A program made the position numbers and the translations under genes. Under the pieces are notes generated by a model. It was not told the DNA's origin and ran no database searches. It saw only the letters and a list, made by a program, of their open reading frames with translations. Shown here piece by piece: positions 45,127-56,513 of a DNA stretch of 64,000 bases (position 1 is the first letter of the stretch; each line of letters starts with the position of its first letter). This DNA comes from Zhengitettix transpicula (taxonomy: Eukaryota > Arthropoda > Insecta > Orthoptera > Tetrigidae): the NCBI GenBank assembly GCA_037074705.1, contig CM073590.1, forward strand, positions 43,404,395 through 43,468,394, written 5' to 3'.

Positions 45127-46026
45127 ATTTGAAACGACCAAACATACTGTATAATAAAATAAGTTATTTTAGAAATATCTGTGTTAGTAATAGCATATTA
45201 TATAACTTTTCCAAGAAATGTATAAAATACGTATATCATAAATATTAAACATATAAGCGTTTAAAGATTAACGATTGCATTCTGTTCACTGAGATGTTTC
45301 TTGTTCATAGTTGGCCGATATCGACCTATTATTGGCTTCAAGAACTGTCAGCTTCGCTTCGAAAATTTTACCGATATTGGGTTTGACCATATATTGGTTT
45401 TTATAAGTATAACATCGATTTAATGTAACTAAGAATATTTTCGCTTTTTTTCTAGAAAAATATTAAAATCCTCCTGGTACTAAAACATATCCCGACAGAA
45501 TTTTAATATTAATATAATATATTATATTATTATATTCATTTATATTAACATAATACAGTTCCGTTGTAATGAGAATAATACACAAGCACGTCAGGTTCCC
45601 AACGAAAATTAAAATTTGTCATTCATATCAGACAATACTTCCCAGACATCGAGGTTAGAAGCTCCGCAAAACAAATACGAAAATTAATAGGGCAACCAAT
45701 TATGGATGAAATAATAATATAACGTTATTCATATATCAAACATCTGAATTACCCATTTCACTTACCTAATTTAAGATAACATACTTTTATTTATTAATAT
45801 GAAATATTAAGTGCAGGGTTCAAATATTCCTGTAATTCTTTTGTTGATAATTGGTCAATGTACCGATATTTTTAGACAAATTATTCTAATACTCTGGTAA
45901 GTAATTAGGATTATTCTAACTACAGTTTTATCAGTATTATTTTATTATTCTAAAAATATGTAATTATTTAATAAACAAAATTTTACGATTTTCATTATCG
46001 GCGGCGTGAATATGAGGCCATTTTAT
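45127..46026. other. AT-rich sequence, no gene seen
   Basis: Includes an ATATTAATAT-rich patch near 45510-45545; nothing else noted. Confidence 0.45.
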
Positions 46027-46676
46027 TGTAGCTTAAGGATTGTCTACAAGAATATGGAGCCTATAATGCTTGCTTGCTAGAGTTGCATTGTTGCCTCAGT
46101 CAGAACTGGGACGTACAGAACTTGAATATTCAGAGTTGCTTGGACCAGGAAGGCGAAAGGTGTGTTTTGTGGAGTCCCTGATTCAAAGTACCTGGTACCA
46201 TATTTCAGCAAGTGTAATTAGGCAGCTGAGACATATTGTATTAAAGTCCCGGGTTTTTTAATTACAAGTCGACAGTCTGAAGTATTTCGTCTATTGCTAT
46301 ATTCATGCAATTATCAAAGTTTTAAAAAACAACGTAATCTACAGTTAAGAGCAGGAAGTGCTTTGTGTTTGAAAACTACAACATCCTTAAATTCAGTGAA
46401 ATATGACCTTTCTGTGATGTGTTTAACAAAAACCGAGTGAGCTCGAGCCCAGACGAACAGCTAAGGGTAAAATAAACAAAAAAGGAATTTTATTAATTGT
46501 AAACCTAATGTGTAAATATAATTATCGTCAGATTTCGTATTTTAATAATTATTTAAGTCAGGAATTTTTTGCACTGTAAGATTTTTAATTGTCAATACAA
46601 ATACAAATTTGGACTGTCTCATTCCACCAGACTTCAGGCCAGTATAAAAATAATATTAATAATTATTATTATTACA
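46027..46676 (+). mobile_element. Possible diverged LTR
   Basis: Starts TGTAGCTTAAGG, ends ATTATTACA and contains CTCGAGCCCAGACGAACAGC near 46442 and ATTATCGTCAGATTTCGTAT near 46520, words also present in the other LTRs between the donor and the polyadenylation region. A GC-rich block (AAAGTGCCCCGTGACAGTGG) follows at once. The 63-codon frame at 46070-46261 would lie in its U3. Ends are uncertain. Confidence 0.35.
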
Positions 46677-47267
46677 AAAGTGCCCCGTGACAGTGGACTC
46701 CAAGAAAAATGAAATGAAAATATTAAGCGGTATAGCGCGGCCTTTAAATTGAAATTGCAGGGATTTGGGAAAAGAAGGTCTCTATAATACCTACAATTGT
46801 TGGATCGCTTAGAGCAGTACCATCAACCGTACATGGATGGATTGTATTGGTGTTTAGATGAAAACAGCACAACGACAAAAAGCAACTCTTCTTGGAAAAA
46901 CAAATATTTTACGATGATATATTTGCGAACCGTGAACTAACGCCAGCCAAGACAGGGCGGGTGTGACTAATTAGAATAATAGTTTTAGTTAGATAAGAAA
47001 CGTTGCTTTTATGAGGTATTTAATTAAATAGAAATGATTGAATTGTAGTGAGATTAAGGATATATTTAATTTTTGCTAGTTCCTTTCTTATAAGTTAAAA
47101 TACAAATATAGGAACATTTTCCAGATTTTTCTGTTCAACAGCTCCAGCAAACAATTAAAAATGTCAATTATGGTTTCAATTCCTCGTTAATAAATCATAT
47201 ATCGATTTTAACATAATAATTTCACTTTATTAATTTAGCATGGTATATTTTTATTGATCAATGTAAA
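46677..47267. other. AT-rich sequence, no gene seen
   Basis: No frame over 60 codons and no recognised repeat. Confidence 0.4.
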
Positions 47268-47537
47268 TTTTTTTAGAGTAACAGGCTAAATGAGGGTAAA
47301 CATCGTGGTGGTACAAGTGCCCTTTAATATCATAGGAAGGGATTTGAAAGGGGGGGTACATAATGGTAGAGGAAGATAGCCAAGGTTTAACTAGGGCCTC
47401 CGGGCTATAGTTTAAGGATCCTAACTGGCATTTACCTAAAATTGATGCAGGACAAACCGTAGAAAACCTACATCAGGTAGGTTGGGCATTTGGTACTTGT
47501 CCCGATAGCGGGAGAGGGGATTGCAGTAGGGACTCGG
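47268..47537 (-). mobile_element. Family S repeat, copy 9 (diverged)
   Basis: Covers about 270 bp from a T run to GCAGTAGGGACTCGG, with more substitutions and small deletions than the other copies, so probably older. Confidence 0.75.
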
Positions 47538-47639
47538 CTTATATATCCCTGTTGTTATTGTCTAATCACACTTGAAACAACTGTATGCAGTATTACGTAA
47601 TTGTTTTCGTTCTTCACTTGATATACATATGGAATTTCG

Positions 47640-48620
47640 AATTACTCTAGAGTGCGTCGGGCTGGGACATGGTTAACCAGAACCAAGCTGGGCTACAGGG
47701 ACTCTGGAGGCTAGGCCAGGGACCCGACGCACCCCGAGGTACCAAATTTTCCGAAGGACGGTTTTGGTCGGCCGCGCACATAGCTCCGTTAGCACGAGTG
47801 CTCATAGTCGCCCCGCAGGGTGGAGATTCACTTTCTCGAAGGCTATTGAAACTTGTCAGCACACTCTAATTTCCTCTCAAGTTAAGCAACAGGCTATTGC
47901 TACGAGGAGAATTACGGCCAGGCGGTTTCGTCATCAGATAACTAAGAGGCGGGGACAAGTACCTACCTTAGCCTCCCGGAGTGCTGGGGTCACCAACACC
48001 TTCCACACCCCAGACGACTGGACGGTCGTCTTGAGTCAATGTTCACCACCTCCTGGCAGGACAGTATGGTAGCTTCTCAGAAAGACCCCCGAGAGAACCA
48101 CGCGCCCTCACTTCTTCCTCACATTCTCACGAGCCTCAACCGCGAAATGTGCTCTGTACTCGAATTCTGTTTTCAGCAGAATTCCTCCCACTACCAAGAA
48201 TATTCACGGTTCGGTGGTGCTTTCGCAGCCTCTCCCACACATAAAATCTGAAAGCAATGAGATCGTTACCCACGTTCATGGATTGGAAGCAATGCAGACA
48301 GTTTAAGGGGTGAACGCCGTGTGGTCTGCCCTGGGTCTCTCATCTCGAATACTACCAACCATTAGCAGCTCATGGAGGCGACATCTACAATGACTGTTAT
48401 CCCACCGTCCACTCACGTCTGTCTTCATGCTGCACCATCAGAGAGTTCTCCGTAGAGTGCTAGTGTTAGGGGGACGCCTCCTCCAACTGAGACTAGTAAC
48501 AGTTCGATGTTTCTCTCGTATACATCTACCACACCTGACTTGTGGAAGTAGTGAAACTGTTACCCACATGCGTTGAAACCAGTTCTTCGGGTAAACGCCG
48601 TAGTGGGTTTAACAACTAAA
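47640..48620 (+). pseudogene. GC-rich degenerate block, possibly LINE C-terminal coding remnant
   Basis: About 980 bp that are markedly GC-richer than everything around. Plus-strand readings include IATRRITARRFRHQITKRRG, then SNEIVTHVHGLEAMQTV near 48253 and GSSETVTHMR near 48543. The last two resemble the C-x-(E/S)-T-(V/L)-x-H-V zinc-knuckle region near the C-terminus of some LINE proteins. The segment is repeated about 300 bp apart: TCGTTACCCACGTTC and CTGTTACCCACATGC, each followed by G(T/A)-AACGCCGT-TGG. Stops break all frames. The identification is tentative. Confidence 0.3.
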
Positions 48621-50335
48621 ACACTTACTTGGTCCAAAATTAATTTTACTGTATTCGTTTTCTTAATTACGGAATCGTAATATCTGTACTGTAGCCAGAT
48701 GATGCCCTTTACCAATTGTTGTAACGAAAGGTATAACGGTCACCAAATACTCCTACAAATCCGTAACGCTTGATAATTTACTGTATAGCATAATCCCTAA
48801 TTTCGTAAATTTATTGAATGGGTCTTAATTTCATCTCCGCCCAACTTCTCCAGAAGGATTGGCTACTAACTAATTTATTACTTACTTCCTTATTTGCCAA
48901 TTAAGTGACTACATAATAGTTAATGCCTTCTCCCTCTCGATTACAGGATGATTTGTAAGCGAAAGGAAAACGCTTCCGATTTTTATTACGAGGTCACTCC
49001 CCTTAAAAACGAAGAAAATTTAGGGTTGGTCTTTTTTGTCAATCTGAGAAAATATGTAAAGGATAAATTCTGTGTCAAATAACACTGGGTGTTCATACCT
49101 ATGTGGCTCTCATTGTCGCAAAAAGCGTCTGATGCGCTCAGCGATAAAATATTTTTCCGAACCGAATGACTAAAATAGTTACTATGAACATAGTGAATGT
49201 TTCTTATAACTACGTTGTAATTATATATATACTAGAAATAAATGTTAACAAATAAATTATTGTAAATTTATAATTTAACATCATAAATTTTTAATTTCCA
49301 TCGATTTTTCAATAGCGGATGTTCACGAGTGTTTCATTTATGAATGAAGGATTAGTGACCGTGCATTTAGTAATGAATTGTTGCATTTGAAACTTTTAAT
49401 GTAAACGCATTGTTTACGGAAGCAATTAATCTGACATTCTTGCCTCAGGGGACGATTCAACGACATCTACGCATTCTGAATGTCTATGTTTATCTGTTTT
49501 CTTCATTAATAAATAATTATTTATCATGCTTCACTCCGATCTTTATAAATATGTACAGAAAAATTCAAATTTTCTGACAGTTAATAATTGGTTTCAATTA
49601 ATTGATTAATGCTATTCATTTCTATATTGATACATCACTAACATTATGATGTTGATTAATTTAATCAACAATGGATTAAATATATGTAAACAAAATTTAC
49701 AATGTCCAAATAATATTGCTGTTATTGGTCGAATTTTACAAACCAGAATGTAAAGAAAATTTATTTAGGTTGTTCATATTATGTTGTGAATACATTTACA
49801 AAGATTGTCTATAGTCAAAATTCATAAAATTGTAGCACAACTGTTCCACGTAAACCTTTAAATGGAAAAAATGTTGAGATTGCAGATTCTGTTGTGATGA
49901 TTTTGCTGAGTAAACATAAAATTTCCATAAAAATACTGCTCTGTTTTACAAAACATCGTCTATATTGGGATCACCGATGAATGATGTTATCTCGTCTCTT
50001 AAATTTTTAATTAAACAATTTGAAAGCACGTTGCATGCTATTGCGTTAAACCAGCCGAATTAATATTTCCTCCTTTGCATCATCATTGTATAGTTAACAG
50101 CGTCAGTTTTGGAGCAAAGAGTAAAGAATGACGCAAATTTTAAATATTTTAAAATTTTTGGATATTTTGCTTAAGTAATATGATCTGTCATATTAAATTA
50201 ATGATCCATAATTGGCATGCTTTATAAACTTCTAGGTAAATAAGTCTAAAAATATATATTTCTAAATTTTTACACAATTTTTGAATCTAAAATTAACGAT
50301 TGTGAGTTACGTGTCATAATACATGTAGAGATTAA
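48621..50335. other. AT-rich sequence, no gene seen
   Basis: No frame over 60 codons; nothing recognised. Confidence 0.5.
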
Positions 50336-50339
50336 AAAA

Positions 50340-50424
50340 TCAATAACAAACAACGCACGGCGCGGCAAAAGGATACCGACAAAGGCAATACTACAACAAT
50401 ATCAAATTGTAGTGTTACATTACC
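50340..50424. repeat. Direct repeat, copy 1 (partner at 51690)
   Basis: CAATAACAAACAACGCACGG and the next 60 bp match CAATAAAAAACAATGTACGA and its continuation at 51690-51772, with roughly 80 percent identity by eye. Both end AAATTGTA(G/A)TGTTACA. Confidence 0.7.
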
Positions 50425-51689
50425 AATGAGAATAAAATTTCAACTTCTTGCTCATAAATAATACAAATACAAAAATTTTAGTTGTTTGGCACATAATAAC
50501 CATAAATTCTTTTTGATAACTACAATAGTCTGCTGATTTATGTAAACAACTGACAGTAGATAAAATCACACTATTGACGGCTGTTTCGGACAAATAGAAC
50601 TGAATGGTAAATTGTTAAAAAATATCTAATTTACAGATATTTTATACCATTAAATAACCAAATTACATTTTGACAGTTATCATTGCCAGCTGTTTCGCTG
50701 TCACCTTCACCACATCACCATTACAAATTGTATTTTTTCTCCAATCAACTGTTCATCTGTTACTTGGAAAATAATCCTTTTTAATCAGCTGTTTAGCCTT
50801 ACCTTTCAACAACAACAACAAAAATTTCAAACACCTTAAATAAAACATAAAACTTAAACTAATGAAACATATTATTAGATACAATATTTACAAATAGACT
50901 GATCTCATCAGTTATAATAAATAGTGCCGCGTCCGGGATTCCATGGAATTCCAACATTCAATAACTGTCTACATATACTTTGCGATGCCCACATTCCACA
51001 GACATTATCTAAATCTTCCACATTCCAAACATTTGTCAAAGACTCATCATACACATTTGATTTTCTGTTATTTGTATAACACAAATTAAAATGTGTTTGA
51101 GATACATTTTCCAATCACTTGTCAGCCACACCACACACAATCTAGATTGTCCTCAACTTCTAACATTTTTTGAGTTGATCTTTAATGTATCCTGCATACA
51201 TAATATTGTGTTTTTTAAATTTTGATTTATCATTGTCCATTCTAGAAAAATCACACCTTCTCCCCTTACTGTCCACCATTTTATCAATCTTTAATCTACT
51301 CACTCCACTATCTCCAAATATGCACACCCGTACTCAAAAATCGCGTTCTCCAAATCTATCTACGTGTATTCCAGAATATCGTTCTCCAAATAATGTTCAG
51401 GCCCCACAATGTAACATCCGACCTCTCGTCCTTCCGTCGATTTCTTCAATTATTAGGGCGCCAGATAATGTTTTGCTTTATAAGGAAAATTATCAAAACT
51501 TAACAATTTTTATTTTCTGGAGACATCTTCAGGGCGTAGCTTCTTACGCGATGACAACCTTTAAATTTCCTTTTAACAACTTCAACAAATTCTACGCTCC
51601 ACTGTTTTGAGTTCTTTTCGGGAGACTTAGCGCCATTCCCCGACGAGTGCAACCTTCACATATTAGCGAGCGCCATCATGCGTCTTCAC
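50425..51689. other. Interval between the two direct repeats, unidentified
   Basis: About 1.26 kb. It holds a 141-codon plus-strand frame (51185-51610) rich in Ser, Leu and Pro with no recognised domain. If the flanking repeats are terminal repeats this is the interior of an unknown element. The repeat ends (TGTTACA) resemble the LTR ends elsewhere. Confidence 0.25.
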
Positions 51690-51772
51690 ATAACAATAAA
51701 AAACAATGTACGACGCGACAAAAAGATGCCGAAAAAGGAAATGCTATAATAATATAAAATTGTAATGTTACA
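51690..51772. repeat. Direct repeat, copy 2
   Basis: Partner of 50340-50424. Its end, ATGTTACAATATAAACATATAT, runs into the TA tract at 51781. Confidence 0.7.
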
Positions 51773-51777
51773 ATATA

Positions 51778-51780
<3 letters not shown>

Positions 51781-51810
<30 letters not shown>
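51781..51810. repeat. (TA)n microsatellite, left flank of an LTR
   Basis: 30 bp of TA repeat directly before TGTGGTAATT of L3 copy 2. Confidence 0.95.
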
Positions 51811-51813
<3 letters not shown>

Positions 51814-52210
51814 GGTAATTAATAATAAATAATTAATTAATAAACAAAAATTTGGACTCGCGTTGTTAGCGGCAGAAAACACACAAGTTGAACACAAGAA
51901 TGTGATTATTGTAGGTTGTTGGCTCGCTAGAAGCGGTGTGTGTTTTAGTCGTCGAGGAAATATAGCAGTGGTCAGATGAAAAGTAAAATGTCCAGAAAGT
52001 GTCTGGATACATGTAGTACAACAGCTAAAACAGTTAGAACAGTTATTTTTACAAGTTACAGTCTGCGAAATAAACACGTAAATATTCAACGCTAAACATT
52101 TTGAGTTCAGAGTCTAAATTATTCTATTCGTGATTTAGATTATTGTCTTCGATTTTGGGAGCCAGGCAACGGCATCGAGCAGTTAATAAACTTCGGAACG
52201 AGCGAATAAT
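51811..52210 (+). mobile_element. LTR family L3, copy 2 (3'-truncated)
   Basis: Matches the first 400 bp of L3 copy 1, from TGTGGTAATTA to GGAACG(A/T)GCGAATAAT, so it holds most of U3 but lacks the TATA, donor and polyadenylation parts. The minus-strand frame at 51676-52089 inside it is not a gene. Confidence 0.75.
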
Positions 52211-52524
52211 ACACATTTTAACTTTGTTTTATTTAATTGTCTTTCATTTGTGATCATTACAATAGTGCAATTACAATCATGTTGGCAACAGTTAGGATAA
52301 TACGTCGCAGATGTCACACGCGGCAGCGAGAAAATATTATCGCTAATAAAGAATGTAGTATCGTCGTTGTATTATCGTAGTTAACATCATTATATTTTAA
52401 AATAAAAGGTCCAGAGTTTTAACGGAGTTGAGAGTTATTTAATTAATTTATATAGTACTGAAGCTATAACTGGTGACTCCCCACTTCAAGATGTGGATTT
52501 AACAGGCAGTTTATCGCAAAAAAC

Positions 52525-53450
52525 ATGTCTTGCGATGAAAATCTTCTTCCAATTCAACCAATGGATTCTGGTAGTCTGACTTCAACCCTCAACGCAGTGG
52601 AATCCGTCAAGGTTCCCCCTTTCTGGAGGAATAATCCTGCTACGTGGTTTACCGTCGTCAAAGTTGTTTTAACCTTACGCAGATTAACTTCTGACGTAAC
52701 AAAATGTAATTACGTATTAGTCAACCTGCATTAAAGCACTCTTAAATCGGTTGGTGATTTAATTCAACATCCAACTAGTGAAAAAAAGTATGATGCAATA
52801 AAAAGTAGAATAATTTATACGAATCGGACGAGAAGCGTCTTCGACGACTTTTCAGGGGGCAGGCAGTCCTTAATTCTCCATGCGAATCGGGCCTTAGCCG
52901 CTGAACAATGTAGCGAGAAAGTGTTACGAACTTTGTCTTTTGAACATCTACCCGATCGCATTCGTAGCGTTCTGGTATGCAATGAATCGCAGGATCTAGA
53001 TACCCTTGCTACTATAGCAGATTGTGTATACGCGCTAATTCACGAACAAATAGATTTTATTTCCTAGAAGCAAACAAATTTATGTGCTACAACATCACGA
53101 GCCGCATTACCGCCTCTCAAATCTCAGTCTGAGGAACTCTGTAACACTTTAGCGACAGAAGTGCGTGAACTTCGACACGCAGTTGTTACTTTGACTCAAA
53201 AGTTATAATTACAACCAGGGAATCGAAGTCGATCACGATCCCGTGATTACCATAAACGCCCTCAGTCTCCACACAAATTAGTTGACGAATCGATTTCTCC
53301 TGCTTACTGCTGGTATCATACTGCTGTAAAATATGGTCAAATGCATACCACCTTGCACATGGAATAACGTGGAAAACTAGAAGCATCGCCTTCGGTACAA
53401 GCAGTAGGAGACGATGACTTAGTAAAAAACCGCTTAACCATTTGGTGAAT
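52525..53450 (+). pseudogene. Gag of CsRn1-like copy 2 (broken)
   Basis: ATG at 52525 (MSCDENLLPIQP) leads into VPPFWRNNPATWFTVVKVVL, the conserved start of Gag in this group (PPFW...P..WF). Stop TAA at 52732, then the frame goes on through a capsid part with EQCSEKVLRTLSFEHLPDRI, another stop at 53067, and the motif YCWYHTAVKYGQ near 53311. At least three stops, so it is inactive. It complements copy 1, whose Gag N-terminus is more damaged. Confidence 0.75.
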
Positions 53451-54232
53451 GATTTACATTTTCTTGTAGATACTGGCGCTGATATATCTGTACTTGCGCG
53501 TCGCATGTTCGATCACATAGCGCAGGACGCCAACTTGTTTCTCTATGCCGCTAACGGAGCTATCATAAAGACTTATTATGGACATCTACTGTTATGTCTC
53601 AATCTTGGACTACAGCGACCTCTGTCTTGGCGTTTCGTAACAGCGGATGTTTCTCGTCGTATAATAGGAGCAAATTTTTACATTATTATAATCTGCTCGA
53701 CGATATTCGAGAACGAAAAATAATTAATAAATTATCATTTATATCTGTCCCTGCTTGTTTGTTATTGTTTTCTGGCGATTCCATAAGTACCTTGGCTGCA
53801 GATGGTAACCCGTCTGCGTCAATTTCCAGAACTGACAGCAATCCATACCCAACGTAAGGTAATGCAACAGTTGGTGTGTCACCACATTCGTACAACAAGC
53901 CCACTGGTTTTTCAAAAAGCTCGACGTTTACCGTCTGATAAAACACGTGACGCTAAGGCTGATTTTCATCTCATGATAAATCAGGGGATATGTCGACCGT
54001 CGTCAAGTCCTTTTCACATGGTGTTAAAGAAAGACGGTACGTGTCGAGTATGTGGTGACTATCACAGGCTCAATGCCGTATCAACGCCTGATAGATACCC
54101 GATCCCGCACATCAATTATTGTATATATAGACTTAATGGTTGTACTATTTTCTCCACCATAGACTTAGTAAGAGTCTATATCAAATACCTATGGCCGAAG
54201 AGGATATAGAGAAAACAGCAATCGAGAATATA
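53451..54232 (+). pseudogene. Pol N-terminal part of CsRn1-like copy 2 (protease and partial RT)
   Basis: Protease with FLVDTGADISVLARRMFDH at 53461-53517, directly comparable with 36645-36700 in copy 1. RT fragments at 53830-54209: ARRLPSDKTRD, MINQGICRPSSS, LKKDGTCRVCGDYHRLNAVS and FSTIDLVRVY. The catalytic YxDD region is absent because the copy ends before it. Reading frames switch at least twice. Confidence 0.75.
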
Positions 54233-54552
54233 TGATTTAGTCTCAGCACTCTAAATATTTAGCGTTGAATATTAGGTGGTTATCTCACAGTCTGCAACTT
54301 GTAAACTGTTCTAACTGTTTTAGTTGTTGTGACATGTATCCAGACACTTTCTGGATTTTTTACTTTCCTCTGTCCACTGCTATATTTCCAAGACGACTGG
54401 CTCAAAAACTCCGTTTAGAGAGCCAACCTACAATACCGCAAACATGTGGCATTATTGCCACATTCTTGTGTTCAACTGGTGTGTTTTCTGCCGCTAACAA
54501 TTCGAATCCAAATTTTTGTTTATTAATTAATTATTTCCTTTTAATTACCACA
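54233..54552 (-). mobile_element. LTR family L3, copy 3 (minus strand, 3'-truncated)
   Basis: The minus strand starts TGTGGTAATTAAAAGG at 54552 and follows L3 copy 1 for about 320 bp. TA repeat (ATATATAT) lies just outside. With copy 2 at 51811 it brackets the CsRn1 fragment in inverted orientation. The 115-codon frame at 54265-54612 is not a gene. Confidence 0.75.
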
Positions 54553-55493
54553 ATATATATCCACCAATTGAGATTTATCCTCTGCTCATTTCTGAAACAA
54601 GCAAAAAATTAACAATACAAAATGTATGGCAATGATGTCATTTTAAATTTAAATATTCGTTTCCTAACATGGAAAAATTTTTAAGTGCATATTCAAAGAG
54701 ACAAACGTCATTAAAACTACGAATATATGCTGAATTATCAATCAAAGCAGTCGACATAGAATTTATTTTACGTTCAACACAAATTATTCTTAATTACTGT
54801 TTAACTGAGGATTATAGTGTAGAGATATTCCGATTTCGCGACTCTAATATATTTCAAGATATTCATTTAATGGACGCTGATAAGATAAATACGATATTTC
54901 TTACAATTTATCACTCCACCTTCTTTTACAGATAAATTGCACATTTCCGCATATTTCTGGTTGAGTTTATATTGCGCCTCTCACGAACAGTGACACTAAA
55001 ACAATAATTAACGCCTTCATATTGATGTTTTCTCTTTCTGAGTAATATTTTCTCACCCATAATATCATTCGAAGTCTTGTGACGTGTGAATTTTTATTTT
55101 GCGTTGGATGGAATAATTAGGCTTTCTGACTATCAGCACTTTGCGATAATCGGCTAAACCTCTCACCACCGGCATTATGTTAGTCGTTAACACTTTCAAA
55201 TAAATTTTCAATGATAATAGCACATTTTTAATTCTGACGGACTCATGATGATATAGTCCAAATTTCTGAAGTTTATAATCCTAACACTGTTGTTTCTTAG
55301 AATTGTTAAGTCAATAAATTACAATAATTATTGTAATATATTCAAGGGAAACTATTAATATTACAAAATTTTGTCGTTCATCGACATGATTTTTTATAGT
55401 TTTTAACATTTACGCACCGTTTTTTCTTCATGTTTACTTACTTTCCTTTTTAACATTTATATTATCAGATTATCTGATTGAAAAATTGTATAT
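54553..55493. other. AT-rich sequence; one unrecognised 88-codon frame
   Basis: The plus-strand frame at 54669-54935 (starting MEKFLSAYSKRQTSLKLRIY) is protein-like in composition, but I recognise no domain and see no supporting signals. Confidence 0.25.
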
Positions 55494-56513
55494 TGTAATA
55501 ATCAAACAAATAATACGTTAATTAATTTTCCCTACGTTGTGGAACCAAAATATAATAATCAAACAAATAGGTCGTTTAATTTATTTTTAATTTAAAGAAT
55601 TTTAATTTGCCCCACGTGAAGCGCCAAAATGTAATAATCAAATGGAAGGCTTTTTATTAAATGAAAAGATCGAAAATAACAAACAAAATATTTATTTATT
55701 TTGTATCAACAAAAGATGATTACAAACACAAAATTTGAGATCTCATTCTCTCAGGGCCTTGACTGGGTTTGATAATGGACACAACAAATTGATTTTAAAA
55801 TCTTATTAACCAACAGTTCACATTTACCTAAACAATATGTCGATACAAAGAAATTAAAAAGAAAAGAAATAACCTTTGATTGCCAATTAAAAGAGAACGA
55901 AATCTGACTCTATCCTTTAATTACGTTTAAATTAATCATTAGTTTTGGTTTTGTTACTTACATCTGCCCAGCTGGAACCAGCATTCCATTTGGTTTCGGA
56001 AGTACACTATTGCGAGATTTTACACTGATTCTAGTCAAAATTGATAGGATGTCAGGAACTTGGATGATCCTCCTTTTTGTCAGCTATCTGTTGACTGCTT
56101 GCCTAATATGACTTCTGCTTGCCATATACGAATTCTGTGATTTGTTAGCCTTTTACCGCTTGGGACTTAAACTGCAACATTACTATTTCTGGCTGGCTAT
56201 GGACGTAAAACTGCTTTTACTTAGCAAGTTTAGATGTAATGTTTCCGTGAATGTTTTACTTTTTCTTCAACTCACAACTTTGTTTAATAATAATGCATTA
56301 AACGAAACTATTCTCTGCTCTAGTATCCCTTGTTCCGTCCTCCAAAATGTCCCGGCACCAACCAACTCTGTTAGATTCTAGTCACCAACTAACTATCGTA
56401 GTACCAAATTTTAGCGCGCATGCGCCATTTTGACCCCTCCGTCAAAGTAATGGATCTCAAACAATTTAAATTTTATGTTCAAGCAATTAATGTCCTAATT
56501 AATTGGCATTACA
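55494..56513 (-). mobile_element. LTR family L2-like, minus strand, with primer site
   Basis: On the minus strand it starts TGTAATGCC at 56513 (as L2 does), with TA sequence outside. Donor-like GTAAGT appears as ACTTAC at 55957-55962, the AACCCAGTCAAGGCC motif near 55760. A first LTR end, GATTATTACA, falls at 55630; directly beyond it is a primer-site motif (55610-55627). Two more LTR-end-like words (TGATTATTATA near 55551, TGATTATTACA near 55494) follow with a second PBS-like motif between them, and then TA sequence again. Confidence 0.65.
55610..55627 (-). promoter_or_regulatory. Primer binding site, tRNA-Lys type
   Basis: The minus strand reads TGGCGCTTCACGTGGGGC. The known tRNA-Lys PBS is TGGCGCCCAACGTGGGGC, a match at 15 of 18 positions. 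It lies two to three bases beyond the LTR end, the standard place for a PBS, which confirms that the 55630-56513 repeat is an LTR. Confidence 0.7.

Larger units (their letters stand above)
52266..54232 (+). mobile_element. Ty3/gypsy retrotransposon, CsRn1-like clade, copy 2 (truncated)
   Basis: Begins TGCAATTACAATCATGTTGG, the LTR start of this family, followed by an LTR of about 200 bp, a degraded primer site (TGGTGACTCCCC at 52471), gag and pol as far as the middle of RT, where it stops at about 54232 next to a minus-strand L3 fragment. RNase H, integrase and 3' LTR are missing. Compared with copy 1 it keeps a longer Gag N-terminus. Confidence 0.8.

Noticed and set aside
53686..53946. 86-codon minus-strand frame with EKPVGLL-type residues
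   Set aside because: It overlaps the protease/RT spacer of CsRn1 copy 2, which is clearly coding-derived on the plus strand.
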